Below are positions 1 to 8,373 of a DNA stretch of 64,000 nt, piece by piece. The stretch covers positions 1-64,000 of the forward strand of contig NZ_JAAKZF010000005.1 of NCBI RefSeq assembly GCF_011045125.1, written 5' to 3'. Each line of letters begins with the position of its first letter. Positions within the stretch are counted from its first letter, which is position 1. The notes below the pieces were generated by a model. That model was not told where the DNA came from and made no database searches. It saw only the letters and a program-made list of their open reading frames with translations. Source of the DNA: Allomesorhizobium camelthorni (lineage in GTDB: Bacteria; Pseudomonadota; Alphaproteobacteria; Rhizobiales; Rhizobiaceae). The position numbers and the translations under genes were made by a program.

Positions 1-224
1 GGCATCATGAAGTCGTCGGTGATGCCAAGATGACGACGGCGCTGCTCGATCGGTACTGCCCTCGTCTCTCGGGCGATTCGGCGCGAACTTTCGAAGACAT
101 GCGCTTCCATGCCATGAAAGGTCGTCATCTTCAGATGGCGTGACTCGATGATCTGGTCGGTGTCGATATTGTCGTCGGGCAGTGAGAGACCACGCCCTGA
201 AACTGTCTCGATAGGACCTGTCAT
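1..224 (-). pseudogene. leuD: 3-isopropylmalate dehydratase small subunit (leuD) remnant, cut by window edge
   Basis: Reading left from an ATG at 222-224, the product opens with an aconitase-swivel type N-terminus containing NIDTDQII, which matches the LeuD motif VDTDxII, followed by a FHGMEAHVFE stretch as in LeuD relatives. After about 55 codons the homology leaves this frame. A neighbouring frame then reads YRSSSAVVILAS, resembling the RYxGASxLVV segment of LeuD, and soon hits a stop. I therefore read it as frameshifted and decayed. It lies directly downstream of a frameshifted leuC remnant, in the usual leuCD order. The left part is outside the window, so a sequencing error cannot be excluded. 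Confidence 0.55.
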
Positions 225-235
225 ATTGACCATCC

Positions 236-856
236 TCATCTATTTTTTTGCGCCGGGCGGGCATCAGTGATTTCGCCTGCAAGCGCAGCGGCAGCTACCA
301 TAACGGGGGACATGAGATAGGTGCGGCCAAATGGCGAGCCCTGCCGGCCTCGGAAATTGCGATTGGAGGACGAAGCGCAGACCTGCGAACCCACAAGCTT
401 GTCGGCATTCATGCCGCAACATAGCGAGCAGCCCGTGTCACGCAGTTCAAACCACCGCTCGCCAAAGAACTTGTCGAGACCCTGTGCAATCGCCGCCTCT
501 CGCACTGCACGAGAGCCGGGCACGATCAATGCTTTTACAGTTGGCGCGACACGCCCGCCAGTCTTGCGCAGGAAAGCTGCAACGGCTTCGAGATTCGGAC
601 AGTCGGCCATTGGTGCAGGAGCCGACAAAAGCCACGTCGATCGGCGTTCCCAACACCGGCCGTCCCGGTTGGATGCCCATGAAGTCCATCGCGGTCTGCC
701 AACTCTCGGCCTCCTCGCCTGCAGTTGCGGGATTGGGGACACACTCATCGACCGCAACCGACTGATCCGGCGAAGTCCCCCATGTAACCATGGGGCGAAT
801 TTCATCTGCGCATAGCACCACCTCGTCGTCCCACTCTGCGTTGATATCAGAAGACA
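236..856 (-). pseudogene. leuC: 3-isopropylmalate dehydratase large subunit (leuC), 5'-truncated and frameshifted
   Basis: This is the C-terminal part of an aconitase-family LeuC, which in intact form isomerises isopropylmalate in leucine synthesis. The first frame carries [12 protein letters not shown] and then [13 protein letters not shown], which contains the 4Fe-4S ligand motif SCTNGR. Near 593-595 one extra base shifts the reading frame. The neighbouring frame continues with [13 protein letters not shown], the GCSLCCGMN segment holding further cluster cysteines, and [11 protein letters not shown]. The N-terminal two thirds of a normal protein of about 470 residues are missing: homology stops near 856, where unrelated sequence begins. 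Truncation plus frameshift make it a pseudogene. Confidence 0.8.
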
Positions 857-995
857 GTATGAATTGGCGGCGCAGTGGCTGGAGAAGGCCGCACTCGCCT
901 ATGACGCCGCCGGCCGGTTCGAGGACTGGATCACAAGGATCGACGGACTGATTGAAAAGCACCGCCGCAAGCACAAGCTCCGGCCCCTTGCTTGA
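855..995 (+). pseudogene. C-terminal fragment of an unidentified protein, possibly SWIM zinc-finger or DUF6880-like
   Basis: An open frame with no start of its own encodes about 46 residues ending in AGRFEDW...HRRKHKLRPLA. The pattern (a helical repeat with an xAAGRxxEWxxYLxxLxxxHRRKxKL ending) resembles the extreme C-terminus of SWIM zinc-finger or DUF6880-type proteins as I remember them. It starts exactly where the leuC homology ends on the opposite strand, so 850-860 looks like a recombination junction joining two broken genes. The family name is tentative. Confidence 0.4.
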
Positions 996-1094
996 AGCGC
1001 TGCGGCCGGGCGTATAGGCGCTCCGATATAGCTGCGTTGTTCGCGACGACGGGCCAACTCCGGGCAGCTACAGGGTCAATCGGTCGCAACCGCC

Positions 1095-1480
1095 TCATTT
1101 CTGTTCCAGATGGTATCCAAGCGCCCAATAGCCGGCCCGCCGCTTAGCGGCCATGGGTGCCAGCACCGGCACGGCGGCATCGATGTAGTGACGTAGTCGT
1201 AAACGAGAACTTGCGCCTTGCCCCGGTGTTCACGATGGAGCCGTCCGACATGGTGGGCGAGTGTTCCCTTCCATGCGATCGGCGTCGTCAGGAACAGCGT
1301 ATCGAGGCGCGGATCGTCGAAGCCCTCGCCGAGGTAGCGCCCTGTCGCCAGAATGAGGCGTTCCTGACCGTCTGGCGCCCGAAGGGGCCGCTTCCGCCGC
1401 CTTGCGCCCGGTCGCCGATGGCGGTGAGCGTTGCTTGGAGCATCATGCCTTCGCCGCGGAGAGGTGCCGGCCCGTCTTCG
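1095..1480 (-). pseudogene. Superfamily 2 DEAD/DEAH helicase C-terminal fragment, multiply frameshifted
   Basis: One frame contains ERLILATGRYLGEGFDD and then LDTLFLTTPIAWKGTL and HVGRLHR. This is the helicase C-terminal motif V/VI pattern (ATGxxxGEGFDxxxLDTL...GRLHR) of restriction- and TOTE-type helicases. After YDYV the reading frame shifts, and the next frame supplies VPVLAPMAAKRRAGY and a terminal GYHLEQK before a stop at 1095-1097. Upstream, a third frame gives RKAAEAAP, which fits the segment before ERLILATG. At least two frameshifts and the loss of all N-terminal motifs make this a relic. It sits beside the broken leuC piece, so 1-1500 is a zone of gene decay. Confidence 0.7.
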
Positions 1481-1508
1481 AGCCTGCATCTACGCAGACG
1501 CGACCTTA

Positions 1509-2813
1509 TCAGTTCACGAATTGCGGCATCAGCAGGCGGGGTAGCCACAGCGAAATGGATGGAAAGAAGACGATCAGGGTGAGAATAGCGAGCATGGGCA
1601 GGAGAAGAATGGCAACGTCGCGCATGGCCTGCCGGATCGAGATCTGCCCGATGGCGCAGGCGATGAGGAGGCAGAGGCCGTAGGGCGGAGTGACGAGGCC
1701 GAAGGCGAGGCTGACGATGCCGATGATAGCGAAATGGATCGGATGCATTCCGACAGACTGCGCGACCGGGAAGAGCACAGTGCCAAGAATGACGATCGCG
1801 GGGATGGCGTCGATAAAACAGCCGATGACCAGGAACGAGATTGCGACTGCCAGACCCATCTCGATGACGCCGAGGTCCATCGCCTGGACAAGGGTGACGA
1901 GCGCGGCGGGCACCTTGAAATAGGCGAGGATAAATCCAAAGGCGCTGGCCGTCCCGATGCAGAACAGCGCAATGGCGGCGAAGCGGCCAGTATCGTAGAA
2001 GATTTGCCCTACCTTCTTCAGGTCCAGTGTGCGGTAGACCAGCAGACCGAGCGCCAGCGCATAGATTGCGGCAACGACCGACGCCTCAGTCGGCGTGAAA
2101 AAGCCACCAACAATGCCGCCGACGATGATGACGGGCGTGAGCAGCGCCAGGAAGGCGCTGGCGATGGCTGTGGCGAGTTCGCGAAGGGTGGCGCGGTCGT
2201 GCATGCCCATGCCGTGCCTCCGCGCATAGACATAAACCGTCGTCATCTGCGCAAGCCCGATCAGGATGCCGGGGATGACGCCGGCGAGGAAGAGCCCCCC
2301 GATCGAAACAGACATGAGGCCGCCCCAGACGATCATCAGAATCGACGGCGGAATGATCACGCCCATGACGGAGGAGCAGGCCGTCACCGCGACCGAAAAA
2401 GATGCGGTGAAGCCCTCCTTCTTCATCTGCGGAATGATCAGGGATCCAATGCCGGCGGCGTCGGCTGTAGAACTCCCCGAAATTCCAGCGAAGAGCATGG
2501 AAACCACTACGTTCACGTGCCCGAGCCCGCCCGGCAGGTGCCCGACGAGAGCACGCGACAGGCGGATCAGCCTGTCGGTGATCCCCGCCGCGTTCATCAG
2601 GTTGGCAGCGAGCAGAAAGAACGGCACCGCCAGCAGCACGAAGGCGTTGTAGGACTTAAACATCGCCTGGAGCAGCAGGATCGGCGTCAGCCGCGGCTCC
2701 AGGAAAAAGATCGGTAGGCACGCCAGCGCCAGTGCAAAGGCAACGGGGACGCGCAACACGATGAATAGAAGGAACAGTCCGAAAAGGATCGAGGAGACGA
2801 CGAGCGGGGTCAC
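1509..2813 (-). CDS. dctM: TRAP transporter large permease (DctM family)
   Basis: This 434-residue integral membrane protein is the ion-coupled channel subunit of a tripartite TRAP importer. It has about a dozen hydrophobic helices and typical DctM signatures: GLGHVNVVVSMLFAGISGSS and IIPPSILMIVWG near the middle, and GLVTPPYGLCLL close to the C-terminus. Translation probably starts at a GTG whose GTGA overlaps the stop codon of the small permease gene, so the two are translationally coupled. Order in the operon is dctP, dctQ, dctM, all on the minus strand. The substrate cannot be deduced; C4-dicarboxylates, sugar acids and keto acids are all used by this family. Confidence 0.93.
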   Translation of the reverse strand: MTPLVVSSILFGLFLLFIVLRVPVAFALALACLPIFFLEPRLTPILLLQAMFKSYNAFVLLAVPFFLLAANLMNAAGITDRLIRLSRALVGHLPGGLGHVNVVVSMLFAGISGSSTADAAGIGSLIIPQMKKEGFTASFSVAVTACSSVMGVIIPPSILMIVWGGLMSVSIGGLFLAGVIPGILIGLAQMTTVYVYARRHGMGMHDRATLRELATAIASAFLALLTPVIIVGGIVGGFFTPTEASVVAAIYALALGLLVYRTLDLKKVGQIFYDTGRFAAIALFCIGTASAFGFILAYFKVPAALVTLVQAMDLGVIEMGLAVAISFLVIGCFIDAIPAIVILGTVLFPVAQSVGMHPIHFAIIGIVSLAFGLVTPPYGLCLLIACAIGQISIRQAMRDVAILLLPMLAILTLIVFFPSISLWLPRLLMPQFVN

Positions 2814-3292
2814 TGTGCGGGGGCCATCAGGATTCTCAAGTCGCGAACGAGCTTTTCAAGAATGAACACTGTAAAGAGCACTCCTGCGAAGGGCCAGGCG
2901 CCATAGATCCAGTTCATCGGCAGCGCCGCTATCTCGGAAGTCTGAAACCAGCCGAACGCGATCAGCTCCCATCCGTACCAGACGAAGACCAGAGCGACGA
3001 TCAACATGAGCAGCTCGACGAGGATGCGCTTTGCTGCCTCGTTTTTGGGGTTGTCGCTTCTCGGCATCAGGTCGAGGTCGAAATGCGTGCCGTCGCGGAC
3101 GGCGACAATGGCGCCTACCATGATCATCCAGACAAAGCAGAAGCGCGCGATCTCTTCCGTCCAGATGTAGCGGGGGATAAGCCCGGTAAAGCGCGACAGA
3201 ACCTGCATTGAAACGGGTACCAGCAACCCGCACACCAGCGCGCCGAGCACGATCTTGAGAGCGCCATGGATCGCATCGAGAACCCTTGTCAT
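2810..3292 (-). CDS. dctQ: TRAP transporter small permease (DctQ family)
   Basis: The protein has 160 residues with four predicted membrane helices, the size and architecture of DctQ subunits, which bind the large permease in the inner membrane. The segment YIWTEEIARFCFVWMIMVGA with its conserved W-TEE-AR motif is diagnostic. It lies between the periplasmic binding protein gene and dctM, overlapping dctM by four bases. A hairpin in the preceding gap may separate expression of dctP from that of the two permease genes. Confidence 0.9.
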   Translation of the reverse strand: MTRVLDAIHGALKIVLGALVCGLLVPVSMQVLSRFTGLIPRYIWTEEIARFCFVWMIMVGAIVAVRDGTHFDLDLMPRSDNPKNEAAKRILVELLMLIVALVFVWYGWELIAFGWFQTSEIAALPMNWIYGAWPFAGVLFTVFILEKLVRDLRILMAPAQ

Positions 3293-3341
3293 GGGCGCCG
3301 CAACCGTACTTTCCGGTGTATCGGATTTACAACGGGAAAGG

Positions 3342-3367
3342 GCAGGGCCGACCGCGGCCGGTCCTGC
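3342..3367 (-). terminator. Intercistronic hairpin between dctP and dctQ
   Basis: GCAGG at 3342-3346 pairs with CCTGC at 3363-3367, and the stem continues inward through GC-rich bases with one mismatch around CGCGG. No T-run follows on the minus strand. It is more plausibly an mRNA stabiliser or partial terminator that raises dctP relative to the permeases than a full terminator. Confidence 0.4.
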
Positions 3368-3386
3368 GGAGTTTGAACCTGTGACG

Positions 3387-4394
3387 CTACTGAATCGCCT
3401 GAATCGCCTTCAGCACGTCGCCGGCGCCCAGTTCCTCGGCATAGGCCTCCAGCACGGGCGTGGCCGCATCGAGCATCTTGTCGCGCTCGGTGAATTCGTG
3501 CGTCTGCAGCCATCCCTTCTCCTCCATCGCCTTTACCTTCGCGGAGTCCTCGCCGCTCTCGATCTCCCGGCCGTGCTTTCCAGCTTCGGCGCCGGCTTCG
3601 TCGATGCAGCTCTGCAGTTTCGCCGGCAGCTTCTGATAGGTTTTGTTAGAGATGAGGAGCGGGCGGATGGTGATGGCGTGCTTGGTCAAAGACAAATGCG
3701 GCCCGACTTCGTAGAACTTCATCTGTTCAACGCCCGCCGCCTCATTCTCGCCGGCGGCAATCACACCGGTCTGGATTGCGTTGTAGACCTCGTCATAGGC
3801 GATTACCGTCGGCGCTGCGCCGAGCGCATCGAAGACCCGCGTCCAGATCGGCGCTCCCTGCATGCGGATCGGGAGGTCAGCCAGTTCCGCCATGTTGGTG
3901 ACCGGTTTGTTGGCGAAGACATTCCGTGTGCCGCCTCCGGCATAGCCGAGAAGGCGGATGTCGGCCTTCTCCAAAATGTCGTCGGCAACCGGCTTCAGGG
4001 CATCGGCTTCCAGCACCTTGCGCCAGTGATCCTCGTCGCGAAACAGGAATGGCATGTCCATGAGCGGAGCCATCTGGGAGAAGGTCGACATATGCGCAGG
4101 TGACGCCACGGCGTAGTCGACCGAGATCCCCTGGTTCATGAAGCCGACGTAATCCTTTTCCAAGCCGAGCTCGGAATTGAGGTGCATCTCGAACTCGACC
4201 GGCTCGTCGGTATAACACGCTTGAACGAGTTCCTCGAACTTGCGCATGGTTTTGGTGAAAGCGTGATCTTCGTTGAATTGACTGGCGCCGACCAGCTTGA
4301 TCTGGGCGGCCGCTGGCGAGCCGAGGGCAAATGGAAGTATCCAGCCAAGGCTGCAGGCAAATACCGTCAAAAATGACTTCCGAATATTTGACAT
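3387..4394 (-). CDS. dctP: TRAP transporter substrate-binding protein (DctP family)
   Basis: This 335-residue periplasmic solute receptor opens with a Sec signal peptide (basic MSNIRK, a hydrophobic run, then cleavage around SPAAAQ). Family motifs include MPFLFRDEDHWRKVL, GYAGGGTRNVFANK and PIRMQGAPIWTRVFDALGA, the last holding the arginine that usually binds the substrate carboxylate, and IAYDEVYNAIQTGVI. The start is well placed, with GGAGGAAACG immediately upstream of the ATG. It is the first gene of the dctPQM operon. The receptor would deliver a carboxylated ligand to DctQM; which one is unknown. Confidence 0.93.
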   Translation of the reverse strand: MSNIRKSFLTVFACSLGWILPFALGSPAAAQIKLVGASQFNEDHAFTKTMRKFEELVQACYTDEPVEFEMHLNSELGLEKDYVGFMNQGISVDYAVASPAHMSTFSQMAPLMDMPFLFRDEDHWRKVLEADALKPVADDILEKADIRLLGYAGGGTRNVFANKPVTNMAELADLPIRMQGAPIWTRVFDALGAAPTVIAYDEVYNAIQTGVIAAGENEAAGVEQMKFYEVGPHLSLTKHAITIRPLLISNKTYQKLPAKLQSCIDEAGAEAGKHGREIESGEDSAKVKAMEEKGWLQTHEFTERDKMLDAATPVLEAYAEELGAGDVLKAIQAIQ

Positions 4395-4762
4395 CGTTTC
4401 CTCCCGAAACGCCTTGTCGGCGCGATCTTGAATCTCCGCTTTTGCACATCCCTGCGCGCGGATGTTGTCAGCGGAACTATAACTGGGCAGGCCGCTGGGT
4501 CAATTACTCAACCTGGCGCCTCAAGTGCGAGTTCAAGCCGGCACACGTGCCGAGGAACGCAAGCTGCGCTCGCATCCGTGATCCTTCAAAGAAAGCGTGA
4601 AACAAAATCGCCCAGCGCATCTGAGGGGAGGTTGCATGTCGATCAAGGTCGCCGGCGGCCGGGACAAGCGCGGGCGGGTTTGTTCAGGCTTGCCGGTTCC
4701 CGATCTGTCGTGCGTGCTGGGCCCGCTCCAACTCCATGAGACCTTTACAGGGATGAGCCTGG
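4395..4762. other. Intergenic region upstream of the TRAP operon
   Basis: This 368-base stretch separates dctP from the next gene upstream on the same strand. It must hold the TRAP promoter, but I see no convincing palindrome or sigma-54 element. A plus-strand ATG at 4636 has a good ribosome site (GAGGGGAGG), yet its frame runs into the antisense of the neighbouring gene and resembles nothing known, so I do not call it. Confidence 0.4.
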
Positions 4763-5671
4763 TCAGTGTGGTTCCTGCGGTTTTCCGCCGAACAGATCCA
4801 CGAAATAATCCACCAACTCGGGAACCATCCTTTGGCTGTAGCCGGCGGCTGCGGCAAGCGAAAGCGCCTGCTTGGCGGCGTGAGACATTAGGCTTGGCAC
4901 GCCTAGACCGTCCGCCATTCTGCCGTAATACCCGACATCCTTGCGCGCGTTGGCTATGGAGAAGGCCAGCATATCCGGCTTGCCGTCCACGGCGTTGGCC
5001 TTGATGAAATCCATCATGCCCGACTTCAGCGGTCCGGAGGACATGACGTCGTAAAGCACTTGGCGATCGATGCTTGCCTTGTCGGCCATGGCGAAAGCTT
5101 CGGACATGGCGCACGCCGTTGTCATGGCGAAGAAGTTGTTGATCAACTTCAGCGTATGCCCGGCGCCAAGAGGTCCGACGTGAAAAACGTTCTCGCCAAG
5201 ATCCCTGAAGATCGGTTCGGCGCGGCCGAAGGCTTCATAGCTGCCGGCTGCCATAATGTTGAGCTTGCCCTCCACCGCGTGCGAGGGAGTGCGGCCGAGC
5301 GGTGCATCCATATAGCTTGCGCCCACGGCCGCAACGGCCTCACCGATCCGCATGGTCGAATCGGGTAACGAGGTGCCGAAGTCGATAACCAGGCTGCCGG
5401 CCCGCAACCCGGCTATAATTCCGGTCTCGCCGAACATGCGCGCCTCGACGGAGGCGGATGTGTCCATGCAGAGCATCACGATATCGCTTTGTCTGGCGAG
5501 TTCGCGCGCAGTTTTCGCTTCGGCAGCGCCGCGCGCCACAGCCGCGTCGACGTTCGCCCGGTTACGGTTGGCCATCACAGTCATTGCATAGCCACGGTCC
5601 TGGAGGCGTCTTACCATGGCTGAACCCATGAGCCCCAAGCCGACAAATCCGATGGATGGCTTCTGTTGCAA
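4763..5671 (-). CDS. NAD(P)-dependent 3-hydroxyisobutyrate dehydrogenase-like oxidoreductase
   Basis: This is a beta-hydroxyacid dehydrogenase of about 302 residues, cytosolic. The N-terminal Rossmann motif GFVGLGLMG begins within ten residues of the start. The substrate motif appears as DAPLGRTPSHAVEGKL, and the catalytic lysine lies in HTLKLINNFFAM. I place the start at a TTG at 5669-5671 because AGAGGGG lies seven bases upstream and the Rossmann fold then starts at the usual distance; a longer ATG start at 5722 would add an unneeded tail. Relatives act on 3-hydroxyisobutyrate, tartronate semialdehyde, glyoxylate or 4-hydroxybutyrate-type substrates. It is upstream of and codirectional with the TRAP operon, so it may act on that operon's cargo. 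Confidence 0.85.
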   Translation of the reverse strand: MQQKPSIGFVGLGLMGSAMVRRLQDRGYAMTVMANRNRANVDAAVARGAAEAKTARELARQSDIVMLCMDTSASVEARMFGETGIIAGLRAGSLVIDFGTSLPDSTMRIGEAVAAVGASYMDAPLGRTPSHAVEGKLNIMAAGSYEAFGRAEPIFRDLGENVFHVGPLGAGHTLKLINNFFAMTTACAMSEAFAMADKASIDRQVLYDVMSSGPLKSGMMDFIKANAVDGKPDMLAFSIANARKDVGYYGRMADGLGVPSLMSHAAKQALSLAAAAGYSQRMVPELVDYFVDLFGGKPQEPH

Positions 5672-5944
5672 TCTGATACCCCTCTTTCGCGCTGGATGCG
5701 CGACTCCTTGGTTCGCATACAACGATCAGGCGAGCCGGCAATCTCGCCTGGAACACAAATTCCTACGCCCCTTTCCAGACCCTGCCGATGCGCTCATGCG
5801 ACGAATTTCGTGCATGGCAGGACGGCTAGAGATACGACTTTGACCCTGAGAAGTCGCGAGACAATAGTATCCTTGGAAGATGAGAGCGCAAAAGAAAATT
5901 GCGCCAATTGGGCAAGAAAGCCGGGTCGATCGGTGAACAGCTCG

Positions 5945-6121
5945 TCACGGTCGTAGCTCATGGTCATGGCTGGGCAGCAACGTGTCGCGCTCGACCCGTA
6001 AGAAGTCGAATGGGAATCCCGCCCGCTCGCCCAGCAGATGGCCGATGGCACCGTTCGGTTCGCGGCAGCGACCGTGGCTACACGCGCTGGCTTGCGCTCC
6101 AGCATCGCCGTGATGCGTGGA
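5945..6121 (-). pseudogene. Cupin-like gene remnant downstream of the ABC operon
   Basis: Following the ABC ATPase stop, one frame reads DPRITAMLERKPARVATVAA. After a shift near AANR a second frame reads GAIGHLLGERAGFPFDFLRV and ends LLPSHDHE before a stop. The second part resembles the start of a cupin barrel with its first metal-binding HxH-type motif. The frame change and the early stop at 5945-5947 indicate a broken gene. Bases 5672-5944 beyond it hold nothing I recognise. Assignment to cupins rests on a short stretch. Confidence 0.35.
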
Positions 6122-7552
6122 TCAACCGGGCCGGGCTTCGTCCGCGCCCGCCAGATCGATCGTTCTTGTCGAGATTCTTTTGGCCAACGCGCGGTCGTGC
6201 GTGACGAGAAGAACCCCAAGCCCGGTTTCGCGCACCGTCTGGATCAGAAAATCGATCACCTCCTTCTGGCTGACCGGGTCGAGGCGGGAAGTAGCCTCGT
6301 CCGCAAACAGGAAGACCGGATCGAGAAGCAAGGCGCGCACGATCGCGAAGCGCTGCAACTCGCCTCCCGAAATCTGGCTCGGCAAGCGGTCGAGCAGATC
6401 GTTCTGGAGACGAAGGCGAGTGAGCAGTTTCTCCACGCCGCTCCACGGGCGCCGGTGCAGTTTCGCAAGATCCCGCAAGCCCGTTCGGATCGTCTGGTGC
6501 GGCGGGAAGGCTGCCGGCGGGTCTTGATAGAGCTTTTGAAATCGCAGCGGCGACACTTTCATGCGCCGTTCAATACTTCCGGCGTCCGGTTCAACGAGCC
6601 CGAGGAGGATGTTTCCGACCGTCGTCTTGCCGCAGCCGCTGGGACCTACGACGGAGACGATCTCGCCCGCCCGCACCTCGATGTCGATATCCTTGAACAG
6701 GACATGAGCGCCGAACGCTTTGGTGAGGCCGCGCCCCGCAAGCACGACGTCTTCCGACGGCGTCGGCGCGCGCCGAGCCCAGCTCTCCGGATCGGCATCA
6801 AGCAGCGCCCGGCTGTAGGGATGGCTCGGCGCGGTGAGCACCTGTTCCGCCGGTCCATAGTCCACGAGGCGGCCCTCGAGCATGATCCCGACTGTGCCAC
6901 CAAGCGTTCGGGCCGCGCCGATGTCATGTGTGATCGTGAGCAGCAGCCGGCCGGCTTCGACTTCCTGTTTCAGCCGGGTAACGACGCTGTCGCGCAGATC
7001 CGCGTCGAGCCCCTTGGTCGGCTCGTCCGCAATCAGAAGCCCGCTGCCGCCGGCATGGGCAATGGCGATCGCCGCGCGCTGGCACATGCCGCCTGACATC
7101 TGAAAGGAGTAGAGCGCGCCGGCATGGCCAAGGCCGACATCAGCGAGGTTTGCCTGAGCCAGAGCGTTGCTCTGCGATACTGCATTGCCTCTAACGAAGC
7201 GATGTACCTCTGCGACCTGCGGCCCGACACGCATTGTAGGGTCGAGCGCGAGCCATGGTTCCTGGGGTAGAAGCGAGATTGCGCGACCCCAGCGGTTGCG
7301 CCGCTCTTCGGGAGGGCTGGCGATGAGGTCGGCGCCGTCGAGACGGATCGTCCTCGATGCAGCCAGTTCAGGTGGTAAGGTTCCCATCACCGCCTGGGCA
7401 ACGAGTGACTTTCCCGAGCCGCTTTCTCCAAGCAGCGTGAGCGGCTGGCCTGGTCGAAGCGAGAGGGAAATATTCCGGACAATGGGCGTTGCGCCGGAAT
7501 GAATACTCAGCTCCGAAATGAGTAACTCGCGGATATTTGCCGGGGCGTTCAT
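6122..7552 (-). CDS. Peptide/opine-type ABC transporter, fused dual ATP-binding protein
   Basis: This 476-residue cytoplasmic ATPase carries two complete nucleotide-binding domains in one chain, replacing separate DppD and DppF subunits. Domain 1 has Walker A GESGSGKS, signature SGGMCQRAAIAIA and Walker B LLIADEP. Domain 2 (from about residue 250) has GPSGCGKTT, signature SGGELQRFAIVRA and FLFADEATSRLD. It is the last gene of the operon SBP-permease-permease-ATPase on the minus strand, and its ATG overlaps the preceding stop (ATGA), indicating coupled translation. At 476 residues it is shorter than fused Dpp-type ATPases with the C-terminal cysteine-rich tail, which seems to be absent here. 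Confidence 0.92.
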   Translation of the reverse strand: MNAPANIRELLISELSIHSGATPIVRNISLSLRPGQPLTLLGESGSGKSLVAQAVMGTLPPELAASRTIRLDGADLIASPPEERRNRWGRAISLLPQEPWLALDPTMRVGPQVAEVHRFVRGNAVSQSNALAQANLADVGLGHAGALYSFQMSGGMCQRAAIAIAHAGGSGLLIADEPTKGLDADLRDSVVTRLKQEVEAGRLLLTITHDIGAARTLGGTVGIMLEGRLVDYGPAEQVLTAPSHPYSRALLDADPESWARRAPTPSEDVVLAGRGLTKAFGAHVLFKDIDIEVRAGEIVSVVGPSGCGKTTVGNILLGLVEPDAGSIERRMKVSPLRFQKLYQDPPAAFPPHQTIRTGLRDLAKLHRRPWSGVEKLLTRLRLQNDLLDRLPSQISGGELQRFAIVRALLLDPVFLFADEATSRLDPVSQKEVIDFLIQTVRETGLGVLLVTHDRALAKRISTRTIDLAGADEARPG

Positions 7553-8373
7553 GGGTTGTCTTTCCGCGCAACGAGCTGCAGGCCGAGGACGAGCAGGAAA
7601 ATCAGAACTGCGGGAAGCAGCACGTGCACCGGCGCTTCAGCGTAGTAGGGGAGAAGCTCGACGATCATGCTGCCGAGTTCGGGCGTCGGCGGCTGTAGCC
7701 CGACGCTGATGGCGCTCAGCGTGGAGATCGCGATGATCGCCGTGGCCATGGCGAAGGCCGCGAGCGTCGCAATCAAAGGTGCGATGCTCGGCAAGACATA
7801 GTTGCGCAGGATGTAGCCGGACCCGAAGCCGAGGAGTTTTGCTGCCTCGATATGTGGCTGCTTTAGGATCGTCGCGGTTGTGGCGCGCGTGATCCGGTAG
7901 AATTCCACCCACAGCGTCAGCGCCAGCCCGAAATAGAGGGGCCCGAAATTTCCAGGTGCAAAGGCGAGGAGCAGAAGAACGAGCATCAGCCCAGGGAGTG
8001 CCAGTACGATGTTCGCGAGAAGCTCGAGCATCCGCTCGAGCCAGCCGCCGCGCCAGGCTGCGGCGAGGCCGAGAAGAACGCCCGGGATGGCGGCCGTCAA
8101 CATGGTGAGGAACGCCATGCCGAACGACAGCCTGGCGCCGTGGGCGAGCCGCGCCAAGAGGCTGCGGCCGTAATGGTCCGCGCCGAGTAGGTATTCGCCG
8201 CCGATCGGGGCAAGGCTGGCGCTGAAATCCTGCTGAGCAGGGTCTGCCTGCACCAGCCAGGGGCCGAGAACCGCAAAGGCGGCAAGCGCTAGGAGCAGTG
8301 CCGCGCCGATCACGCGGGTGACGGAAAGATGGCGCGGCCGCGATACGGAAAGGGAAACGATTTCGGTGCTCAT
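7549..8373 (-). CDS. Peptide/opine-type ABC transporter permease (DppC family)
   Basis: This is an inner-membrane permease of about 274 residues with an N-terminal OppC-type helix followed by the transport domain. The EAA coupling loop is visible as AKLLGFGSGYILRNYVLP. I use the ATG at 8371-8373, which overlaps the stop codon of the DppB gene (ATGA) and has GGGGAGAG seven bases upstream, rather than a start 30 bases earlier. It forms the transmembrane pore together with the upstream DppB-like subunit. Confidence 0.9.
   Translation of the reverse strand: MSTEIVSLSVSRPRHLSVTRVIGAALLLALAAFAVLGPWLVQADPAQQDFSASLAPIGGEYLLGADHYGRSLLARLAHGARLSFGMAFLTMLTAAIPGVLLGLAAAWRGGWLERMLELLANIVLALPGLMLVLLLLAFAPGNFGPLYFGLALTLWVEFYRITRATTATILKQPHIEAAKLLGFGSGYILRNYVLPSIAPLIATLAAFAMATAIIAISTLSAISVGLQPPTPELGSMIVELLPYYAEAPVHVLLPAVLIFLLVLGLQLVARKDNP

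Noticed and set aside
4636-5004. Plus-strand ORF with a good Shine-Dalgarno sequence starting MSIKVAGG
   Set aside because: It runs antisense into the hydroxyisobutyrate dehydrogenase-like gene and has no recognisable domain.
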